In this document: positions 14,567 through 24,100 of the stretch, piece after piece | How the letters are laid out: the number at the start of each line of letters is the position of its first letter | How positions within the stretch are numbered: position 1 is the first letter of the stretch | NCBI RefSeq assembly: GCF_000315545.1 | Contig: NZ_JH992902.1 | Coordinates: 2,021,878-2,065,801, forward strand | Origin: Selenomonas sp. F0473 | GTDB taxonomy: Bacteria; Bacillota; Negativicutes; Selenomonadales; Selenomonadaceae | DNA length: 43,924 nt | Direction: 5' to 3' | Translations under genes and position numbers: made by a program | Notes under the pieces: generated by a model | Database searches by the model: none | The model's input: only the letters and a program-made list of their open reading frames with translations | What the model was told of the DNA's origin: nothing

Positions 14567-15502
14567 ATGGGGAAACTCGCATTTATCTTTCCGGGGCAGG
14601 GGGCGCAGGTCGTCGGCATGGGCAAGGACCTGTTCGACGCCTATGATCTTGCGAAAAAACGCTTTGCAGAGGCCGACGAAGCGCTCGGTTATTCCATCAG
14701 CAGACTCTGCTTTGAAGGGCCTGCCGATAAGCTTCAGCTGACGGAACATACGCAGCCTGCCATTTTGACCGTAGAGGTCATTGCGGCGGAACTTCTGCGC
14801 GAAGCGGGCGTTGCCCCGGAAGTCGCGGGCGGACACAGCCTCGGCGAGTACGGCGCATTGGTGCTTGCGGGCGTTATATCATTCCAAGACGCCGTCCTGC
14901 TTGTACATAAGCGCGGCGCCTATATGCAGGAAGCCGTTCCCGTGGGCGAGGGCGCAATGGCTGCGGTCATCGGGCTCGACGACGAGAGCATCGTCGCGGT
15001 CTGCACGGAAGCAAGCCGTGCGGGCGCCGTTCAAGCGGTCAACTTCAACTGCCCGGGGCAGACGGTCATCGCGGGCACTATGAGGGGCGTTGAGACGGCA
15101 GTCGAACTGCTCAAGGAAAAGGGCGCGAAGAAGGCGGTCATCCTGCCGGTTTCCGCACCGTTTCATTCGACACTGATGGCGCCGGCGGCAAAGAAACTCG
15201 CAGCGGAACTTGACAAAGTGGAGATTCACGATGCGGCATTCCCCGTCGTCTCGAACTACACGGGAAAACTGCAGCAGACGTCGGCGGAGATCAAGGAAAA
15301 TCTCGTCGCGCAGGCGGATCATCCCGTCCGCTGGATCGCGTGTGTGGAGACCATGCGCGACTTCGGCGCGGACACCTACGTCGAATGCGGTCCCGGCAAG
15401 ACCCTCGCGGGATTCAATAAGCGCATCGATAAGAGCCTTATCAGCCTGAACGTCGAGAGTGCGGATTCCCTGCAAAAAACACTTGACACGCTAAAGAAGT
15501 AA
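14567..15502 (+). CDS. fabD: Malonyl-CoA:ACP transacylase
   Basis: FabD loads malonyl groups onto ACP. The 311-residue protein shows FIFPGQGAQVVGMGKDL at the start, the nucleophile S91 in GHSLGEYGAL, the catalytic histidine in VSAPFHSTLM near 200, and the C-terminal VECGPGKTLAGFNKRI. It is full length, 11 bp after fabK and 44 bp before fabG. Confidence 0.96.
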   Translation: MGKLAFIFPGQGAQVVGMGKDLFDAYDLAKKRFAEADEALGYSISRLCFEGPADKLQLTEHTQPAILTVEVIAAELLREAGVAPEVAGGHSLGEYGALVLAGVISFQDAVLLVHKRGAYMQEAVPVGEGAMAAVIGLDDESIVAVCTEASRAGAVQAVNFNCPGQTVIAGTMRGVETAVELLKEKGAKKAVILPVSAPFHSTLMAPAAKKLAAELDKVEIHDAAFPVVSNYTGKLQQTSAEIKENLVAQADHPVRWIACVETMRDFGADTYVECGPGKTLAGFNKRIDKSLISLNVESADSLQKTLDTLKK

Positions 15503-15546
15503 TGATTAAATGAGTTCGGTCGAAAGGAATCCAGAAGGAGGACTCC

Positions 15547-16290
15547 ATGATTCTTGAAGGGAAAGTCGCTCTCGTGACGGGCGCATCCCGCGGCATCGGC
15601 CGCGCCATTGCGATTCGCCTCGCGGCGGAGGGCGCGAAGGTTGCCGTCAACTATGCGGGCAATACCGCCGCTGCCGAGGAGGTCAAGGCCTTCGTCGAGC
15701 GACAGGGCGGCACCGCGCTCCTCGTCCAAACGGACGTCTCGGATGCCGCCGCGGCGGCGGAGATGGTCGCGCGGGTCCATGAGGAGCTCGGCGGGCTCGA
15801 TATCCTCGTCAACAACGCCGGCATCACGCGCGACACCCTGCTCGTCCGTATGAAAGACGAGGATTTCGACGCCGTGATCAGCACCAATCTGAAGGGCGTC
15901 TATGCCTGCACGAAGGCCGCCGCGAAGTTCATGACAAAACAGCGCAGCGGGCGTATCGTCAATCTCACCTCCGTCGTCGGCGAGATCGGCAATGTCGGGC
16001 AGACGAACTACGCGGCTGCAAAGGCCGGGGTGATCGGCTTTTCAAAGGCGGCGGCGAAAGAATTCGCGCCGCGCGGCATCACGGTCAACGCCGTGGCGCC
16101 GGGGTTTATCGATACAGATATGACGGCGGTTCTCAAGGACAATATTCGTGAAAAGATCGTCGAGGGAATTCCCCTCGGCGCGCTCGGCAAACCGGAGCAT
16201 GTCGCCGATGCCGTTCTCTTCCTCGCAAGCGACGCGGCATCTTATATTACAGGCCAAACGCTGAATGTAGACGGCGGCATGGTGATGTAG
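15547..16290 (+). CDS. fabG: 3-oxoacyl-ACP reductase
   Basis: FabG is the NADPH-dependent beta-ketoacyl-ACP reductase, a short-chain dehydrogenase. The 247-residue protein has [11 protein letters not shown] (residues 10-20), the NNAG motif near 88, the catalytic serine in [11 protein letters not shown] and the YxxxK pair in NYAAAKAG near 152-156, plus the C-terminal [18 protein letters not shown] precedes the ATG. The order fabD-fabG-acpP is conserved. Confidence 0.96.
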   Translation: MILEGKVALVTGASRGIGRAIAIRLAAEGAKVAVNYAGNTAAAEEVKAFVERQGGTALLVQTDVSDAAAAAEMVARVHEELGGLDILVNNAGITRDTLLVRMKDEDFDAVISTNLKGVYACTKAAAKFMTKQRSGRIVNLTSVVGEIGNVGQTNYAAAKAGVIGFSKAAAKEFAPRGITVNAVAPGFIDTDMTAVLKDNIREKIVEGIPLGALGKPEHVADAVLFLASDAASYITGQTLNVDGGMVM

Positions 16291-16327
16291 AATACAATCA
16301 ATTCATTTAAAGGAGGTGAGATACTGC

Positions 16328-16558
16328 ATGGCAACGTTTGACAAGGTTCGCGACATCGTCGTGGAACAGCTCGGCTCGGAGGCTGACGAGGTCACCCTTG
16401 AGTCCACCTTCATCGACGATCTTGGCGCAGACTCGCTCGACATCGTTGAGCTCATCATGGCGTTCGAAGAAGAATTCAACGTAGAGATCCCGGATGAGGC
16501 GGCTGAAAAGATCAAGACCGTTCAGGATGTCGTCAATTACATTGATCAGCACAAATAA
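16328..16558 (+). CDS. acpP: Acyl carrier protein
   Basis: This 76-residue acidic protein carries growing acyl chains on 4'-phosphopantetheine. The attachment serine is S36 in [10 protein letters not shown], and the four-helix pattern and acidity are typical. The ATG at 16328 follows AAAGGAGGTGAG at about 9 bases; a GTG-type upstream start would add four residues without better spacing. Like the rest of the cluster it should respond to FapR. Confidence 0.97.
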   Translation: MATFDKVRDIVVEQLGSEADEVTLESTFIDDLGADSLDIVELIMAFEEEFNVEIPDEAAEKIKTVQDVVNYIDQHK

Positions 16559-16610
16559 GAGGCAGCGGAAGCGGAACGCCGCATCCGTGCACAAAACTTG
16601 TCTTTTAGGG

Positions 16611-16645
16611 AAATCCCGTGACGGCTCAGGCGCACGGGATTTTTC
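16611..16645 (+). terminator. Intrinsic terminator after acpP
   Basis: AAATCCCGTG (16611-16620) and CACGGGATTT (16633-16642) form a perfect 10-bp stem followed by T residues. It separates fapR-acpP from the downstream genes, at least in part. Confidence 0.85.
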
Positions 16646-16675
16646 TCAAAAGGCAGCAATGACTTTGCATAAAAC

Positions 16676-16694
16676 CAGGACGGGAAGCGTCCTG
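16676..16694 (+). other. Short inverted repeat in the leader before the FabK-like gene
   Basis: CAGGACG-GGAAG-CGTCCTG is a perfect 7-5-7 inverted repeat in the 258-bp gap between acpP and the next gene. No T tract follows, so it is not a terminator. A second small hairpin, TGCCGC/GCGGCA, follows in the same gap. I could not identify a convincing promoter between them; the gap otherwise holds nothing I can name. Confidence 0.45.
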
Positions 16695-16816
16695 CTGTGA
16701 TATATTCGACTCCCGCCGGCGGAAGGGGAGATCGATCTTGCGGGGAGCATGAATTGCCGCGCTGCGTGCGGCAGAGGCCGCTGTGTGGCGCGCTCTCTCG
16801 CGATTGGAGGGCTTAT

Positions 16817-17764
16817 ATGAGACTACCCGAGGTGAGGATTGGCAGCAAAGTTGCCACCGTCCCCATCATTCAGGGCGGTATGGCGATTCGCATTACAACG
16901 GCGCGGCTCGCCGCCGCCGTTGCGAACGAGGGCGGGATCGGGCTCATCGCTGCTTCCGGCATGAAACCGAAGGAGCTGCGTTACGAGATCCGGCTCGCGC
17001 GTTCGCTTTCACCCCATGGGATCATCGGCATCAACGAAATGGTCGCGGCCAGCGACTTTTCGGAGGCCGTTCAAATTGCGATTGACGAGGGCATTGATCT
17101 CGTCGTTGCGGGCGCGGGATTTTCCCGCGATATGTTCCAACTCGGAAAGGAATCCGGCACGCCGATCGTGCCGATCGTTTCCACGCCGAAACTGGCGAAA
17201 ATCGCCGAGAAACTGGGCGCTTCGGCTGTCGTCGTCGAGGGCAAGGAGGCCGGCGGACATCTCGGTACGGATCAATCCGTCCGCAATATCATTTCCGACG
17301 TGCGTGCGGCGGTAAAGATTCCTATCTTTGCCGCCGGCGGCATACTGACGGGACAGGATATTGCGGATATCCACAAGATGGGAGCGAACGGCGTGCAGCT
17401 CGGCTCGCGCTTTGCGGCCTGCGTTGAATCCAACGCGGCGCCGTCGCTCAAGAAATATTACCTCAAATCCCAAAAGGACGACATTGTGATTATCCACAGT
17501 CCCGTCGGACTGCCGGGACGTGCCGTGCGCACGCCGTTTTCGTCGCGGATTATGGAGGGCCCTGTGCCGCCGACCGTCTGCGATAAGTGCCTCAAGCACT
17601 GCGACCATCACTTCTGCATCATCCGCGCGCTCTCGCGCGCGCAGCAGGGGGATCTCGAGACGGGACTTGTCTTCACCGGCGAATTCATGCCGCGCATCGA
17701 TCGGATTTTGAGTGTTCATGAAATATTTGAAGAGCTGAAACAGCAGCTGGAGGCAGCGAACTAG
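16817..17764 (+). CDS. FMN-dependent NAD(P)H oxidoreductase, nitronate monooxygenase/FabK-like, with Cys cluster
   Basis: A 315-residue TIM-barrel flavoprotein paralogous to FabK upstream: VPIIQGGMAIRITTARLA at the start, INEMVA near 73, EGKEAGGHLG near 139, IPIFAAGGILTGQDI near 170 and GVQLGSRF. Unlike FabK it has a cysteine cluster near residues 254-266, C-x2-C-x3-C-x4-C, which could bind iron-sulfur or zinc. It may be a second enoyl reductase, a nitronate monooxygenase or something else acting on unsaturated acyl groups; the position between acpP and fabF favours lipid metabolism. ATG 16817 follows GGAGG; a longer in-frame reading upstream lacks a ribosome binding site. Confidence 0.8.
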   Translation: MRLPEVRIGSKVATVPIIQGGMAIRITTARLAAAVANEGGIGLIAASGMKPKELRYEIRLARSLSPHGIIGINEMVAASDFSEAVQIAIDEGIDLVVAGAGFSRDMFQLGKESGTPIVPIVSTPKLAKIAEKLGASAVVVEGKEAGGHLGTDQSVRNIISDVRAAVKIPIFAAGGILTGQDIADIHKMGANGVQLGSRFAACVESNAAPSLKKYYLKSQKDDIVIIHSPVGLPGRAVRTPFSSRIMEGPVPPTVCDKCLKHCDHHFCIIRALSRAQQGDLETGLVFTGEFMPRIDRILSVHEIFEELKQQLEAAN

Positions 17765-17801
17765 AGTGTCCGCGGATGCTCCGGGAAAGGAGTCGATTGG
17801 T

Positions 17802-19046
17802 TTGAAAAAGAGAATTGTCGTTACGGGGATGGGACCCATTACGCCGATCGGCATCGGAAAAGACGCCTTTTGGGATGCCCTGTGTGCAGGAAAGAACGGC
17901 ATCGATAAGATCACCCGTTTCGACGCGACACGTTACGCTGCACAGATTGCAGGCGAGGTCAAGGACTTCAGCATCGACGGCTACATCGATAAGAAAGAAG
18001 CGAAGCGCATGGATCGCTACGCCCAGTTTGCCGTTGTGTCGGCGGGCATGGCGATTGCGGATGCGGGACTCGACCTCGATCAGGAGAACCGGGACCGCGT
18101 CGGCGCCTATATCGGCGCGGGCATCGGCGGCATCGAGACGATGCACAGCACCTATGAGCGTCTTTTCGACAAGGGGCCGGAGCGCGTCAGCCCGTTCTTT
18201 ATCCCCATGATGATTGCGAATATGGCGGCCGGACAGGTTGCCATCAACTACGGCCTGCACGGTCCCGTGTCCTGTGTCGTTACGGCGTGTGCGACGGGGG
18301 CGAACTGCATCGGCGACGCGTTCCGTGTGCTGCAGCGCGGCGACGCCGACGTTATCATCGCGGGCGGTACGGAGGCTTCGATCTCCGAGGCGGCAAGCGC
18401 GGGATTTGCGGCGATGAAGGCGCTCTGCACGGATCATAACGACGATCCCGCACATGCCTCCCGCCCGTTTGATAAGAACCGCTCGGGGTTCGTCATGGGC
18501 GAGGGCGCGGGGCTTGTGATCCTCGAGACGCTCGCGCACGCCGAGGCGCGCGGCGCGCATATCTACGCGGAACTCGTCGGCTACGGATCCAACTCCGACG
18601 GCTATCATATCACGAGCCCCGCGCCCCGGGGCGAGTATCAGGCGAAGTGTATGCGGCTGGCCCTCGACGATGCGGGCATGAAGCCCGAGGACCTCGACTA
18701 TATCAATGCACACGGCACCTCCACGCATATGAACGATTTGTGCGAGACCGAGGCGATCAAGACCGTTTGGGGGGCCGCCGCAAAGGACGTTGCCGTTTCC
18801 TCCATTAAGTCCATGACGGGACACCTCCTCGGTGCGGCGGGCAGTGTCGAACTCATCGCTTCCGTACTTGCCGTTGAGAACGATATCATGCCGCCGACGA
18901 TCAATTACGAGACGCCGGACGAGGGGCTGGATCTCGACTATGTGCCGAATACGGCGCGGGCAAAGACCGTACGCGCGGCGATTTCCAACTCCTTCGGCTT
19001 CGGCGGGCACAATGCCTGCCTTGTCGTTCGGAAATTCCGGGCGTAA
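17802..19046 (+). CDS. fabF: 3-oxoacyl-ACP synthase II (FabF)
   Basis: FabF elongates acyl-ACP with malonyl-ACP. The 414-residue protein has the catalytic C163 in TACATGANC, histidines in NAHGTSTHMND (near 302) and SMTGHLLGAAG (near 338), and the C-terminal NSFGFGGHNACLV. I start it at TTG 17802, nine bases after AAAGGAG, which gives the family-typical KKRIVVTGMGPITPIG; the in-frame GTG at 17766 lies inside the tail of the preceding gene and lacks a site. It is followed 4 bp later by rnc. Confidence 0.95.
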   Translation: MKKRIVVTGMGPITPIGIGKDAFWDALCAGKNGIDKITRFDATRYAAQIAGEVKDFSIDGYIDKKEAKRMDRYAQFAVVSAGMAIADAGLDLDQENRDRVGAYIGAGIGGIETMHSTYERLFDKGPERVSPFFIPMMIANMAAGQVAINYGLHGPVSCVVTACATGANCIGDAFRVLQRGDADVIIAGGTEASISEAASAGFAAMKALCTDHNDDPAHASRPFDKNRSGFVMGEGAGLVILETLAHAEARGAHIYAELVGYGSNSDGYHITSPAPRGEYQAKCMRLALDDAGMKPEDLDYINAHGTSTHMNDLCETEAIKTVWGAAAKDVAVSSIKSMTGHLLGAAGSVELIASVLAVENDIMPPTINYETPDEGLDLDYVPNTARAKTVRAAISNSFGFGGHNACLVVRKFRA

Positions 19047-19050
19047 GGCG

Positions 19051-19767
19051 ATGGCACACGGGATGACGCCGGAGCGCCGCAAGGCCCTGGAGCGCCTCTC
19101 CGTCCGGCTCGGCATCCGATTTGCCGATATATCGCTCCTGGACGAAGCGCTGACACATTCTTCCTATGCAAACGAATCGAGAAAATTAATACCGCATAAC
19201 GAGCGCCTGGAGTATTTGGGCGATGCCGTGCTGGAGCTTGCCTCCAGCACATATTTATATGAGTGTTTCCCGGCGTGCACCGAAGGGGAACTCACGAAGA
19301 TGCGCGCAAGCCTCGTGCAGAGCGAGACCCTCGCGCGCCTGGCGCGGCGGCTTGATCTGGGCGCGTACCTTCGGCTCGGTCACGGAGAGGCGCAGGACGG
19401 CGGCGCCGAGCGGCAGAACAACCTTGAAAATGCCTTTGAGGCCGTTGTCGGCGCCGTGTATCTCGACGGCGGATGGGAAGCCGCAAAAGATTATGCCTAT
19501 GCGCAGCTTGCTTCCGAGGTCGGACGCCTCCGGCCCGAACAGGTACAGCGCGATTATAAGACGACGCTCCAGGAGTACATCCAGAAGACACAGCGCGAGA
19601 CCGTCGCTTATGAGCTCGTCGATGAGAGCGGTCCCGATCACGATAAGCGCTTTACGACGCGCGTACTTGTCGCCGGCCGAGCGATGGGCGAGGGCACGGG
19701 GCGCAGCAAGAAAAAGGCGGAGCAGCAGGCCGCCGCGCATGCGCTCGACCGGCTCGGCCACAGTTAA
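19051..19767 (+). CDS. rnc: Ribonuclease III
   Basis: RNase III cleaves double-stranded RNA, including rRNA precursors. The 238-residue protein has the catalytic signature NERLEYLGDAVLEL (near residues 50-63), a second acidic site NAFEAVVGAVYLDGG near 127, and a C-terminal double-stranded RNA-binding domain (about 165-236) ending in GRSKKKAEQQAAAHAL. The chosen ATG lies 4 bp after fabF and aligns with the family; the longer reading upstream overlaps fabF out of frame. acpP-fabF-rnc is a widespread order. Confidence 0.96.
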   Translation: MAHGMTPERRKALERLSVRLGIRFADISLLDEALTHSSYANESRKLIPHNERLEYLGDAVLELASSTYLYECFPACTEGELTKMRASLVQSETLARLARRLDLGAYLRLGHGEAQDGGAERQNNLENAFEAVVGAVYLDGGWEAAKDYAYAQLASEVGRLRPEQVQRDYKTTLQEYIQKTQRETVAYELVDESGPDHDKRFTTRVLVAGRAMGEGTGRSKKKAEQQAAAHALDRLGHS

Positions 19768-19806
19768 AATTTCAGTTAAACTTATCGTCGAACGTGATAT
19801 CATTCC

Positions 19807-19841
19807 TTGACTTTTGACGCGCGCTTCGAGTAAGATAAGAT
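19807..19841 (+). promoter_or_regulatory. Promoter region of the RND efflux operon
   Basis: Two overlapping readings exist: TTGACT (19807) with an 18-base spacer to TAAGAT (19831), and TTGACG (19814) with a 16-base spacer to TAAGAT (19836). Either gives a leader of about 100 bases before the adaptor gene. Confidence 0.6.
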
Positions 19842-19949
19842 TGCTATGGCAGGGAGTCCCGTGCGGATACCTGCCGTTTCTTCATAGAGGATATTTTAGA
19901 AGAGATGAAGCAATGCCCTCGGGAATGGGACGAAGAGGAGGTTTTTTAT

Positions 19950-21137
19950 TTGTTTGGCATCAAGAAGAGCGTTGCGGCGCTTGTTTCCGTGCTGATGCTC
20001 GGCGCTCTGCTGACGGGGTGCGGGAGCGGGCAGAAAAGCGGCGCGAAACCGACGCCAGTCAAGGCGATGAACGTCCTGCAGCAGGACACGCCGCTCACGC
20101 ATGTGTATGCGGGACAGATTGTGGGGACGGATGAGGTGAACATCCAGTCTCGCGTCTCCGGGAACGTCGTGGAGAAATATGTGAAGGGCGGTCAGTATGT
20201 CGCGGCCGGCCAGCCGCTGTTCCGAATCGACGATCGGCAGTACCAGAGCGCCGTCCTGCAGGCACAGGCGACCCTTGCCCAGTCTGAGGCGACGCTCGGC
20301 AATGCGCGCATGGATCTCAGCCGTTATGAGCAGCTCTATGCCGACGCGGCCGTTTCCGAGCAGACGCTTGCGACCCAGCGCGCGCAGGTCAGCGCCTATG
20401 AGGCTGCGGCCGCCGCAAATGCGGCGCTTTTGCGTCAGGCACAGGAAAACCTCGACGATACGACTATTTATGCGCCGATGTCGGGCCAGCTTTCCGTCAA
20501 CGACGTTGGGCTCGGGACCTTTGTGTCCGCCGGGACGACGACGCTGGTCTCGATGGGCATGTCGAATCCCATCTATGCGCAGTTCAGCCTCTCGGAAAAC
20601 GAATACTTGAATTTTATGGAGCAGGCGGCACAGCAGAGCGGCATCGGCGCCGTTATCGTGCAGCTCAAACTCTCGAACGGCTCGAAATATCCGCTCGCAG
20701 GACATATCACGACCGTGGACCGCGCGCTTGCGGCGCAGACGGGGACCCTCACGGTCAAAGCGCTTTTTGACAACCCGGACGGCCTCCTCCTCCCGGGCAT
20801 GTTCGCCCGCGTCAGCCTCGTCGGCGATACCATTCCCAATGCGCTCCTCGTACCTGAGCGCGCCGTACAGCAGCTCCTGGGCAAGTCGTTCGTCATGGTG
20901 GTCGGAGACGACAACAAGGCGGCCGCACGCACCGTCACGCTCGGCGATAAAGTCGGCAGCTACTACGTGATCAAGGACGGCCTCTCCGCTTCCGATATCG
21001 TCGTTGTCGAAGGACTCACCACGCTCCAGGAGGGCGGCGACCTCGACGTCACGATGGTCACCGCGGACGAAATGGGATTCTCCGTCGAAGAGGATTCTTC
21101 CAACTTTAACGCCAGCACGCTGACGCCGGCCGAGTAA
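19950..21137 (+). CDS. RND efflux periplasmic adaptor (AcrA/MexA family) lipoprotein
   Basis: The adaptor bridges an RND pump to an outer membrane channel. From the TTG start the protein has 395 residues: a signal peptide with lipobox LLTGC and C24 as lipid anchor, a lipoyl half-motif near 60-95, an alpha-helical hairpin (about 95-165, rich in A and Q), a second lipoyl half, and a beta barrel with GTLTVKALFDNPDGLLLPGM typical of MexA/AcrA. The TTG lies 8 bases after GAGGAGG; the upstream ATG at 19905 would put 15 charged residues before the signal peptide. The pump gene follows after 12 bp. Confidence 0.93.
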   Translation: MFGIKKSVAALVSVLMLGALLTGCGSGQKSGAKPTPVKAMNVLQQDTPLTHVYAGQIVGTDEVNIQSRVSGNVVEKYVKGGQYVAAGQPLFRIDDRQYQSAVLQAQATLAQSEATLGNARMDLSRYEQLYADAAVSEQTLATQRAQVSAYEAAAAANAALLRQAQENLDDTTIYAPMSGQLSVNDVGLGTFVSAGTTTLVSMGMSNPIYAQFSLSENEYLNFMEQAAQQSGIGAVIVQLKLSNGSKYPLAGHITTVDRALAAQTGTLTVKALFDNPDGLLLPGMFARVSLVGDTIPNALLVPERAVQQLLGKSFVMVVGDDNKAAARTVTLGDKVGSYYVIKDGLSASDIVVVEGLTTLQEGGDLDVTMVTADEMGFSVEEDSSNFNASTLTPAE

Positions 21138-21149
21138 GGAGGAACTCCT

Positions 21150-24100
21150 TTGGCAAAATTTTTCATCCATCGGCCGATTTTTGCGATCGTCATAGCGCTG
21201 ATGATCGTGATTGTCGGAACGATTGCAGGATTTTCCCTGCCGATTGCGCAGTACCCGCAGATCTCTCCGCCGACCGTTGCGGTAGCCGCCAACTACACGG
21301 GGGCGAGTGCGGCTGTCGTGAACGAGACGGTCGCGCAGGTGATCGAGGAGCAGGTCAACGGTACGCAGGGCATGGACTACATGAGTTCTACGTCCGACGA
21401 CACCGGCCGGTACAGCCTCTCCGTAACCTTTGAAGTCGGCACGGACGGCGATATGGACGCCGTCAAGGTGCAGAACAACGCCGCGGGCGCAAACGCCAGT
21501 CTGCCGTCCTCCGTGCAGGCGGCGGGCGTCACGACGCGCAAATCCTCGGGGCAGATGGCGTACTTCGTCTCTCTATATTCCGAAGACGGCAGCTATGACC
21601 GCGCGTTTATGAAGAACTACGCGACGCTCTACTTCCTCGACGCGATCAAGCGAGTGAACGGCGTGGGCGAGGTCCAGGTATTCGGTTCGGACTATGCGAT
21701 GCGCGTCTGGCTCAATCCGGATCGCCTCGCGGAACTCGGTCTGACCGTCGCGGATATTACGGCGGCGATTAAGGAACAGAACGTGCAGGCGCCCGCGGGA
21801 ACCGTCGGAGGCATGCCGACCGTCAACGCGCAGGAGAAACAGTATACCGGAAAGGTGCAGGGCCGTCTCACGACGCCCGAGGAGTTCGGCAACGTCATCA
21901 TCGCTTCGGGCAAAGACGGATCCTTCGTCAGACTGCGCGACGTCGCACGCATCGAGACGGGCCAGCGGTCCAACAGCATCGTTGCAAAGTTTAACGGCTA
22001 TCCCGCCGTGGGATTCGGCATACAGCTGACTTCGGACGCCAACGCGATGACGACCATCTCGGAAGTTCGTAAGATTCTCAAGGAAGCTGAAGCAAACTTC
22101 CCGCCCGGACTCAAAATGAAGTCGATCTTCGACAGCACCGACTACATCAACGCGTCCATCAGCGAGGTGGTTCACACCTTCGTCGAAGCGCTGCTGCTCG
22201 TTGTGCTCGTCATCTTTATATTCCTTCAGAGCTGGCGCGCGACCGTTATTCCGCTGCTCGCGGTGCCGGTGTCTCTCATCGGTACGTTCGGCGCGTTTAT
22301 CCTGCTGGATTTCTCCATCAACACATTGACCCTCTTTGCGATGGTGCTCGCGATCGGTCTCGTTGTCGACGACGCGATCGTCGTCATCGAGAACGTCGAG
22401 CATCATATGGAGAGCGGGCTCTCGCCGATCGACGCCACGGAGCGCGCGATGGCGGAGGTGCAGGGACCTGTCGTCGCCATTGCGTTCGTGCTTGCGGCGG
22501 TCTTTGTCCCGGTCGCGTTCCTCGGCGGCATGATGGGCGTGCTCTATAAGCAGTTCGCGCTGACCATCGCCATTTCGATGGCGCTCTCCGCATTCGTTGC
22601 GCTGACACTGACCCCCGCGCTCTGCGCGATGATGCTGAAACCGAAGAAGGAAAATACGAAAAACGGCTTCCTAGAGCGGTTTTTCGACAGATTCAACAAC
22701 TGGTTCAACCGTGCGCGCAAAGGCTACGTCGGTATTGTGACGAACTTCATCCGCCGGTCGCGGGTAGCCGTCATATTTTTGCTCATCGTCTGCGGCCTGA
22801 CGGCGATCATCTATAAGAATCTGCCGTCCACCTTTGTTCCGGAAGAGGATCAGGGGTATATGATGATCGCGATCCAGCTGCCTTCCGGGACATCCACGAA
22901 CCAAACGCAGAAGGTTGTGGATAAGATCCAGCAGGCGGCGCAGCGCGAGATCAAGGGCCAGAGCGCCGTCATGTCGATCAACGGATTCGATATCCTCGCC
23001 GGCGGCGCGAACTCCAACGGCGCCGTCGTCTTTGTCGGCATGAAGGATTGGTCGCAGCGTCTGGGCTTTGCGCAGTCGGTCACTGCAGCGGTATACACGA
23101 TGTTCCGGGTCGGCGCAATGGAAGCGCCCGAGGCCCTCGTCGTGGCCATCAACCCGCCGGCTCTGCCCGGCCTCGGCAATGTCGGCGGCTGGTCGCTCGA
23201 ACTGCAGGATATGAGCGGGCACACGGATCTCGAACTCAACGATCTTGTCAACGGGATCCTCGCAGAGGCAAACACGCGGCCGGAACTCCAGGGCGTACGC
23301 ACAACCTTTAAGATCAACGCGCCGAGTTATCAGTATGAGATCGACCGCGAAAAGGTCAAGAACCTCGGCGTCGAGCTGACCGACGTATTTACGGCGCTTC
23401 AGGTCAACTTCGGCGGCTATGAGGTCAACGACTTCAATCAGTTCGGCCGCACCTACAAGGTCGTCCTCCAATCCGATGTGCTTTACCGCACGGAGGCGGA
23501 GGCGGCAAAGTTCGTCTTTGTTAAAAACTCTGCGGGCGGTATGGTTCCGCTCGACACGCTTCTCAAGCCGAAACTTACGACGGGCCCCACGCAGATCACG
23601 CGCTTTAACGGAACGCGCTCGATCACCATACAGGGAAGCGCCGGTACGGGATACAGCTCCGGGCAGGCGATGAACGCGATTACCGAGATCGTGCAGAAAC
23701 ATGCGCCCTCCGGCTATAATATCGAGTGGTCCGGGCAGAGCCGTGAGGAAAAGAAATCCTCGGATTCGACGATGCAGGTGCTTGCACTTGCTCTCTTATT
23801 CGTATTCCTCGCGCTGGCGGCCCTCTACGAGAGTTGGAGCGTGCCGTTTGCCGTGCTTCTCACGGTGCCGACGGGCATCTTCGGGGCACTCTTTTCGGAG
23901 TATGTGCTCGCGTTCCTCTTCGGCATGATCGGGATACCCGCCGCGGGGTTCCAGAACAGCGTCTATATGCAGATCGGCGTCATCATGGTCATCGGTCTCG
24001 CGGCGAAGAACGCCATCCTGATCGTCGAGTTTGCGAAGGTGCGCGTCGACCGCGGTATGGACCCGCTGAAAGCGGCCATTCAAGCGGCGGGGCTGCGCCT

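Noticed and set aside
17685-19115. A 476-codon open frame opposite fabF
   Set aside because: It mirrors the fabF frame and has no recognisable domain; FabF is unambiguous on the other strand.
22671-23702. A 343-codon open frame opposite the RND pump
   Set aside because: The pump is intact across this stretch and the antisense product shows only the composition of a shadow.
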